The notes under the pieces: model-generated
Databases searched by the model: none
Seen by the model: only the letters and a program-made list of their open reading frames with translations
What the model was told of the DNA's origin: nothing
Part shown: positions 6,131 through 10,546 of the stretch, piece by piece
Layout of the letters: every line of letters begins with the position of its first letter
Numbering within the stretch: the stretch's first letter is position 1
Made by a program: the position numbers and the translations under genes
Assembly: GCA_041486365.1 (NCBI GenBank)
Contig: JBGPLH010000090.1
Location: 1 to 10,546, forward strand
DNA: 10,546 bases
Source: JBGPLH01 sp041486365 [NCBI: Thermodesulfobacteriota bacterium]
GTDB lineage: Bacteria > JAUYMQ01
Direction: 5' to 3'

Positions 6131-8158
6131 GTGCGGGCCCCGGTCCCGGCCCGGCGCGCGGGAGAAGTGGTGTCCTCACCGCAGGAGCGCATCGCGAAGG
6201 CCAAAGTCCCAGCGCGGATTCTCGTCGTCGACGACGACGAGCTCAACCACCGGCTCCTCGAGGATTGCCTGGAGCCGCTGGGCTACCGGCTGCTGCACGC
6301 CCGCGATGGCGAGGAAGCGCTCGCGCTGGCGGCCGAGGCGAGGCCGGACATCGTCCTGCTGGACATCGTCATGCCCGGGATGGACGGCTACGAGGTGTGC
6401 CGCCGCCTCAAGGCCGCCCAGCGAGAGCAGTTCCTTCCGGTGATCTTCTTCACCCAGTGCGACGACACGCGGAGCAAGGTGCTCGGGCTCCGGGCCGGCG
6501 CCGACGACTACGTCACCAAGCCGTTCGTGCCGGAGGAGCTGGTCACGCGGATCGAATCGATGCGCCGCTTCCAGCGCCTGGAGCAGCGCCTCGAGGCGGA
6601 AAAGCGCCGGGCCGAGCGGGAGAAGGAGAAGACGGAGCGGGTGATCGCGAGCATGCGCGACGCCGTGATCACCGTGAGCCCCGAGGGAACCGTGGGCCTC
6701 AACCCTTCCGCCGCCATGACGCTGGCGCCCTTTCTCGGGGACGGCGAATGCCATTACGCCGACCTCTGCCGGATCCTGACGATGGACCCGCTCGACGCCG
6801 GCGAGGAGGAGGGCGACGGGCCGCGGGTGCGGGAGATCACGCTCGGGGAGGATATCTACGGAGCGATCGCGAGCGCGTTCCCCACCTCCGACGAGCCCGA
6901 GAAGGGCCTGGGCGCGGTGGTGGTGCTGCGCAACGTGACGAAGGAGAAGGAGCTCGATCGCATGAAGAGCGAGTTCATCTCCTTCGTGTCCCACGAGCTG
7001 CGCACGCCGCTCACCAGCGTGAAGAATTCCCTCGCGCTGCTGCTTTCGGGCAAGACGGGCGCGCTCCCTCCCGACGCCGAGAAGTTCCTTCTGATCGCCG
7101 GGCGCAACGCCACCCGGCTGGGAACCCTGATCGACGACATCCTGGATCTCTCGCGAATCGACGCGGGCAAGATGGACCTGAAGCTTACCTGCTGCGCCGT
7201 GGGCGGCCCCATCGAATCCTCGCTGGGCTGCCTGGCAAGCCAGGCCGAGACCAGGCGGCTCACGATCACGCGGGACGTGCCGGGCGATCTCCCGCCGGTC
7301 CACCTTGACGTCGACAAGATCGAGCAGGTCGTGACCAATCTCGTGGGCAATGCCATCAAGTTCACGCGGGAGGGCGGGACGATCAGCGTGCGTGCCCGGA
7401 CGGTCGAGGCGCTGCCGCCTCACGCGCCGGGGCCGCCGGTCCCCGTGAAGCGCTACGTCGAGGTCAGCGTCGAGGACAACGGGATCGGGATCCCGCTCGA
7501 CATGCTCGAGAAGATCTTCGACCGCTTTCACCAGGTGCGGCAGGGCGCAGGCAAGGGAGGGTCGGGGCTCGGGCTGTCGATCGTTCGGAGCCTGCTCGCG
7601 GCCCACGGCGGCGTGATCTGGGCGGAGAGCAAGGTGGGCCGCTGGAGCCGTTTCACGTTCGCGCTGCCCGTGTTCGGGGAGGAGGGCCTGTACCGGTTCA
7701 GGCTCAACTCGGCGCTGGATCGGGCGCGGCACTCACACGAGATGGTGAGCCTGATCAACGTGCGCCTGGAAGGGGGAATCCCGTCCCGCGCAGGCGAAGG
7801 CGGGCCGGCGATGGAACAGGCCTGGGCCGTCGTGCTGGCGACCGTTGGGAAGATGCTCTTCAAGTCCGGCGATATCCCGCTTCCGCTGCGGGCCCAGTGG
7901 GAGCTGCGCGTGCTGTTGCCGGATACGGCGAAGAAGGACGCCCTGGTGGTCCTGCATCGTCTGAGCATCGGCCTGAGGTCCGCCTTCGAAGGGCTGGACG
8001 GGTCGCGTCCGGAGCCGGCCTACGGGGTCAGCACCTACCCGGAGGACGGCATCTCCGCGCCCGAGCTGGAAAACCATCTCTCGGGAATCACGAAGCGCAT
8101 CCGCATGAGCGAGGAGGGGGCGCCGAACGGGGAATTCGATCCGTTCTCGCCGCTGTAA
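6131..8158 (+). CDS. Soluble hybrid histidine kinase: receiver, PAS-like, HisKA, HATPase, degenerate GGDEF-like C-terminus
   Basis: The 675-residue product has no membrane segment, so it should be cytoplasmic. Domains in order: receiver (28-142; acidic D34/D35, phospho-acceptor D78, T108, K130), a charged coiled coil (145-172), a short PAS-like region (172-268), HisKA with H288 in SHELRTPL, and HATPase (N407, DNGIGIP at 449-455, GKGGSGLGLS at 474-483). From about 520 to 660 the sequence follows the GGDEF fold pattern: ...VLLPDTAKKDA... then AYGVSTYPEDG. The signature GGDEF is replaced by AQWEL (588-592), so cyclase activity is unlikely. All kinase and receiver key residues are intact. I chose GTG 6131 because AGGAG lies 7 nt upstream; GTG 6170 is an alternative. 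The frame continues far upstream, antisense to the dehydrogenase gene, but that part is not coding. It is divergent from the acyl-CoA operon and 100 bp before a response regulator gene. Confidence 0.9.
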   Translation: MRAPVPARRAGEVVSSPQERIAKAKVPARILVVDDDELNHRLLEDCLEPLGYRLLHARDGEEALALAAEARPDIVLLDIVMPGMDGYEVCRRLKAAQREQFLPVIFFTQCDDTRSKVLGLRAGADDYVTKPFVPEELVTRIESMRRFQRLEQRLEAEKRRAEREKEKTERVIASMRDAVITVSPEGTVGLNPSAAMTLAPFLGDGECHYADLCRILTMDPLDAGEEEGDGPRVREITLGEDIYGAIASAFPTSDEPEKGLGAVVVLRNVTKEKELDRMKSEFISFVSHELRTPLTSVKNSLALLLSGKTGALPPDAEKFLLIAGRNATRLGTLIDDILDLSRIDAGKMDLKLTCCAVGGPIESSLGCLASQAETRRLTITRDVPGDLPPVHLDVDKIEQVVTNLVGNAIKFTREGGTISVRARTVEALPPHAPGPPVPVKRYVEVSVEDNGIGIPLDMLEKIFDRFHQVRQGAGKGGSGLGLSIVRSLLAAHGGVIWAESKVGRWSRFTFALPVFGEEGLYRFRLNSALDRARHSHEMVSLINVRLEGGIPSRAGEGGPAMEQAWAVVLATVGKMLFKSGDIPLPLRAQWELRVLLPDTAKKDALVVLHRLSIGLRSAFEGLDGSRPEPAYGVSTYPEDGISAPELENHLSGITKRIRMSEEGAPNGEFDPFSPL

Positions 8159-8176
8159 GGCGGGGCCCGCGCCTTG

Positions 8177-8205
8177 GGCGGCCTCCGCAGGCGCATCCGG
8201 CCGCC
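8177..8205. other. Weak inverted repeat between kinase and response regulator genes
   Basis: GGCGGCC (8177-8183) and GGCCGCC (8199-8205) can form a 7-bp stem with a 15-nt loop inside the 100-bp gap. There is no T-run. In DNA this rich in G+C such a repeat can arise by chance. Confidence 0.2.
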
Positions 8206-8258
8206 GCGCGAGCGGGCACGGCCGGACGATGGCGCGTCTCGGCGCGCAGGAGTCGTGC

Positions 8259-8648
8259 ATGGAACCCAAGAAGATCGTGATCGTGGACGACGAGCCCGAT
8301 GTGCTCGAATCGATCGCCTTCGCTCTCGAGGCGGAGGGATACAAGGTGATCCGGGCCGCGGACGGTTACCAGGGATTCGGCGCCGTGCGCATGGAGGAGC
8401 CCGACCTCGTGATCCTGGATGTGATGCTGCCGGGGAAGAACGGCTACGAGGTGGCCCGCATGCTCCGGGAGGACGAGCGCAAGGGCGTTTTCCGCGGCTG
8501 CCCGATCCTCATCCTCACGGCGCGCAAGGTCGACTCGGCCAAGCGGCAGGAGTTCCTCGAGACCTGGTCGGGCGCGGACCTGCACCTGTACAAACCCTTC
8601 GAGCTGAATGCCCTGACGGAAGCCGTACGAACGCTGATCGACGGCTGA
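8259..8648 (+). CDS. Single-domain CheY-like response regulator
   Basis: The 129-residue product is one receiver domain with no output domain. Key residues are D10/D11 (acidic pocket), D54 in VILDVMLPG (phospho-acceptor), T87 in LTAR and K112 in YKPF. The segment before the lysine (ETWSGADLHLY) is slightly different from the common AGADDYI form. The start is ATG 8259, with AGGAG 6 nt upstream; the earlier ATG at 8229 has no such site. It follows the hybrid kinase gene by 100 bp on the same strand and is the obvious partner for phosphotransfer from H288. As it has no DNA-binding part, it must act by protein contact or pass the phosphoryl group on. Confidence 0.92.
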   Translation: MEPKKIVIVDDEPDVLESIAFALEAEGYKVIRAADGYQGFGAVRMEEPDLVILDVMLPGKNGYEVARMLREDERKGVFRGCPILILTARKVDSAKRQEFLETWSGADLHLYKPFELNALTEAVRTLIDG

Positions 8649-8650
8649 GC

Positions 8651-8680
8651 CGCGGGCGGGGCGTCCTTGTCCCGCCCGCG
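8651..8680. terminator. 10-bp GC hairpin after the response regulator gene, no T-tract
   Basis: CGCGGGCGGG (8651-8660) is perfectly complementary to CCCGCCCGCG (8671-8680) across a 10-nt loop. It begins 3 nt after the response regulator stop codon, as a transcription terminator or 3' end stabiliser would. No run of T follows, so intrinsic termination would be inefficient by E. coli standards. Its right half overlaps the predicted -35 of the next gene. Confidence 0.5.
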
Positions 8681-8695
8681 ACCGCCTGCTAGGGT
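8667..8695 (+). promoter_or_regulatory. Extended -10 promoter, possibly giving a leaderless mRNA for the hydrolase gene
   Basis: TTGTCC (8667-8672), a 17-bp spacer and TAGGGT (8690-8695) preceded by TG one base upstream (TGcTAGGGT) form a good extended -10 promoter. The expected start of transcription falls at about 8702-8704, and the ATG of the next gene is at 8703. The same -10 hexamer TAGGGT occurs in the predicted acyl-CoA operon promoter. Confidence 0.45.
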
Positions 8696-8702
8696 CTGCC
8701 GC

Positions 8703-9485
8703 ATGCGGATCACGATCCTCGGCAGCGGCACCTCCATGGGTGTGCCGGTCATCGGCTGCTCATGTCAGGTCTGCAGTTCCACCGACCCCCGCAACCACCG
8801 CCTCCGGGCCTCCGTCCTGGTCGAGCACGGGGGAGGCACCCTCGTCATCGACACCGGACCCGAGTTCCGGATCCAGATGCTCCGCGCCAACGTGCGGCGC
8901 CTGGACGCCGTGCTCTACACCCACGCCCATGCCGATCACATGCACGGGCTGGACGACCTGCGGGCGTTCAACTTCCTGCAGGACGGCGCGATGCCCATCT
9001 ACGCGGTGAAGGACACGATGAAGCGCCTGCGCGCGTCCTTCCCCTACGTCTTCGAGAGCGGTCACGCGAGCACGGTGCCGCAGCTCGAGCTGATCGAGGT
9101 GGACAGGCCCTTCGAGGTGATCGGGCTCCAGGCCACGCCTCTCGAGGTGGAGCACGGCCCGCGCGCGCGCACGACGGCGTTCCTCTTCGAGGAGCGGCGC
9201 AAGGGGTCCACGCGCCGATTCGCCTACGTGGTCGACGTTTCGCGGATCCCGGAGGAGGTGATGAAGGCGATCGCGCAGGTCGATCTCCTGGTCATCGACG
9301 CCCTCCGCCACGAGCCTCACCCGACGCACTTCACCGTGTCGGACGCGCTGGCCGCCATCGCCGCCGCGCGGCCGAAGCGCGCGCTGCTCACGCACATCTC
9401 CCACGGGATCGATCACGCCACGCTCGAGAGCGAACTCCCGGCCGGCGTGCAACCGGCCTACGACGGCCTCGTGCAGATGGTCTGA
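8703..9485 (+). CDS. PhnP-like metallo-beta-lactamase-fold hydrolase
   Basis: This 260-residue protein belongs to the COG1235/PhnP branch of the metallo-beta-lactamase fold, typically phosphodiesterases acting on cyclic phosphates or nucleic acid-like substrates. Visible are GSGTSMGVP at the start, the structural zinc motif GCSCQVC (C19, C21, C24, the same spacing as C21/C23/C26 of E. coli PhnP), DPRNHRLRAS, the metal motif THAHADH (H74, H76, D78, H79), H151, D178 and a final HISH (231-234). All metal ligands look intact. There are no other phosphonate genes nearby, so the substrate is unknown and a true PhnP role is not implied. ATG 8703 gives the natural N-terminus MRITILGSG; the frame extends to 8667 without merit. 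There is no proper ribosome site, only AGGG 8 nt upstream inside the -10 box, consistent with a leaderless transcript. The 3' end overlaps prmA. Confidence 0.92.
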   Translation: MRITILGSGTSMGVPVIGCSCQVCSSTDPRNHRLRASVLVEHGGGTLVIDTGPEFRIQMLRANVRRLDAVLYTHAHADHMHGLDDLRAFNFLQDGAMPIYAVKDTMKRLRASFPYVFESGHASTVPQLELIEVDRPFEVIGLQATPLEVEHGPRARTTAFLFEERRKGSTRRFAYVVDVSRIPEEVMKAIAQVDLLVIDALRHEPHPTHFTVSDALAAIAAARPKRALLTHISHGIDHATLESELPAGVQPAYDGLVQMV

Positions 9486-10339
9486 GCCCGCCGCGCGAAG
9501 AGACCGCCCCAATCCCCCGACCATTCCCAGGCCTCGACCCGGAAGCCCTTCCCCTCGATGAGCGCGCGGATCGCGCCTTCCTCCTCGCGCAGGAACCCGG
9601 TGACGATCAGCACGCCACCCGGGGCCACCCGCGCGGGAAGCGACGGCATCACCCGGGCAAGCTCCGAGGACAGGAGGTTCGCCACCGCGACCTCGAAGGT
9701 CCCCGCCGCCTCCGCCGCGCTTCCCCGCAGGACCCGCACCCGATCGACCGCGCCGTTTCGCCGGACGCTCTCCAGGGCGTTCTCCACCGCCGCGGGATCC
9801 GTATCGACCGCGACCACCTCCCGGGCGCCCCAGCGGGCCGAGGCGATGGCGAGGATGCCCGTCCCCGTGCCCACGTCGAGCACGCGCGCCCCCGCGCTCA
9901 CGCCGCGCAGGAACCGCAGGGCAAGCCATGTGGTGGCGTGGCTCCCGACGCCGAAGGCCATCTTCGGGTCGATCACGATGACCTCCTCGCCGGGGGCGGG
10001 GTCGTAGGCGATCCAGGACGGGCGGATGACGAGGCCGGGGAACGGACGCTCCGTCGTGAAGTGGCGGCGCCATACGGCCTCCCAGTCCTCCTCGGGAACG
10101 GTCTCCGGCTGCGCGATCCCCGGAGGCGCCGCATGAAGCCGCGACGCCGCCCCCGCCAGGCGCGCGCGCAGCTCGTCCGCCAGGCCGGGCGGCGGCGTCT
10201 CCCAGTAGGCCAGGATCCGGATCGCCTCCTCCTCCACCCGCGATTCCCATCCCGCGCATTCGAGATCCTGGAGGATCGCCGCGGCCGCGTCCTCGAGGAC
10301 TGTCGCCACGCGCAGATTGATGACACACCAGCCGCTCAC
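9458..10339 (-). CDS. prmA: Ribosomal protein L11 methyltransferase PrmA
   Basis: The 293-residue product has the same length as E. coli PrmA. It trimethylates lysines and the N-terminus of ribosomal protein L11 using S-adenosylmethionine. Evidence: an N-terminal L11-recognition domain, then EEDWEAVWRRHF (83-94), the PrmA-specific loop DPKMAFGVGSHATT (124-137), SAM motif I VLDVGTGTG (153-161), the acidic VDTDP (178-182), NLLSS (221-225) in the place of the usual NI/NL-L loop, and APGGVLIVTGF. GTG 10339 was chosen because AAGGAG lies 6 nt upstream and it gives the family length; the same frame extends to 10465 without similarity. It is convergent with the hydrolase gene, sharing 28 bp at the 3' ends. 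Confidence 0.93.
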   Translation of the reverse strand: MSGWCVINLRVATVLEDAAAAILQDLECAGWESRVEEEAIRILAYWETPPPGLADELRARLAGAASRLHAAPPGIAQPETVPEEDWEAVWRRHFTTERPFPGLVIRPSWIAYDPAPGEEVIVIDPKMAFGVGSHATTWLALRFLRGVSAGARVLDVGTGTGILAIASARWGAREVVAVDTDPAAVENALESVRRNGAVDRVRVLRGSAAEAAGTFEVAVANLLSSELARVMPSLPARVAPGGVLIVTGFLREEEGAIRALIEGKGFRVEAWEWSGDWGGLFARRAQTICTRPS

Positions 10340-10393
10340 GGGCGTCTCCTTATCTTCCGCGGCGACTCTCTTCCCCGGCGCGAAGGCGCCCCG

Positions 10394-10422
10394 GTTGTAG
10401 CCTTCGGCGCGCCGAACCGCAA
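10394..10422 (-). promoter_or_regulatory. Candidate prmA promoter
   Basis: On the minus strand, TTGCGG (10422-10417) and TACAAC (10399-10394) are separated by 17 bp. Transcription would start near 10387 and leave a leader of about 48 nt before GTG 10339. A 7-bp inverted repeat (CGAAGGC 10381-10387, GCCTTCG 10400-10406) flanks the -10. The match to consensus is moderate. Confidence 0.3.
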
Positions 10423-10449
10423 AAGCGCGCAAACCGCATCGCGGGTTTA

Positions 10450-10478
10450 TTGAGGGGCCGGTCATCCCCTGCTATGCT
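10450..10478 (+). promoter_or_regulatory. Candidate extended -10 promoter for a gene beyond the right edge
   Basis: TTGAGG (10450-10455), a 17-bp spacer and TATGCT (10473-10478) with a TG one base upstream form a good rightward promoter, divergent from prmA. Transcription would begin near 10485. The remaining 60 bases hold no start I can support. Confidence 0.4.
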
Positions 10479-10546
10479 GCCTTGGACTTCGCGCGCTCCG
10501 CGTTCCGCCGGGACGCCCGCCGCGATCGGGAGCCTCCGGCCCGCCC

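Noticed and set aside
8760-10453. Two long open frames of over 500 codons, one on each strand, across the hydrolase and prmA genes
   Set aside because: Both are Arg/Pro/Gly-rich shadows in other frames of genes with intact motifs.

Overview
This is high-GC bacterial chromosomal DNA (visibly about two-thirds G+C) with dense gene packing, GTG and TTG starts and strong GGAG-type ribosome binding sites. The gene content fits a free-living heterotroph from a GC-rich lineage such as Acidobacteriota, Myxococcota, Eisenbacteria or Gemmatimonadota. Nothing in the window fixes the lineage. I see no rRNA, tRNA, CRISPR array, insertion sequence or phage gene.

Left part, minus strand (1-5833): an apparent operon reading leftwards. 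In order of transcription it holds an acyl-CoA dehydrogenase (5833-4691), an enoyl-CoA hydratase/isomerase family protein (4653-3865), a 30-codon mini-ORF (3755-3663), an acyl-CoA carboxylase carboxyltransferase subunit (3663-2113), and a large secreted Asp-box/YCF48-type repeat protein (from 2105 past the left edge). The first, second and fourth genes form a catabolic acyl-CoA set: dehydrogenation, hydration or isomerisation, and carboxylation. This resembles branched-chain amino acid or odd-chain acid breakdown. No biotin carboxylase/BCCP subunit is present here, so it must lie elsewhere. The mini-ORF arose from duplication of the 5' end of the carboxyltransferase gene and ends on that gene's start codon.

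Divergent control region (5834-6130): it carries a good sigma70-type promoter for the acyl-CoA operon. A perfect palindrome, ATTGAC-N6-GTCAAT, covers the -35 box and is a candidate operator.

Right part, plus strand (6131-9485): a signalling pair consisting of a soluble histidine kinase with an N-terminal receiver and a degenerate GGDEF-like C-terminus (6131-8158), followed by a single-domain CheY-like response regulator (8259-8648). After a 10-bp hairpin and a promoter that may give a leaderless mRNA comes a PhnP-type metallo-beta-lactamase-fold hydrolase (8703-9485). Its 3' end overlaps by 28 bp the 3' end of the convergent prmA gene (10339-9458, ribosomal protein L11 methyltransferase). Between prmA and the right edge lie candidate promoters in both directions.

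I do not see a clear new defence or mobile system. The most unusual points are the duplicated gene start with its coupled mini-ORF, an A8 slippery site whose -1 frame stops on the next gene's start codon, and the kinase fused to a degenerate GGDEF domain.
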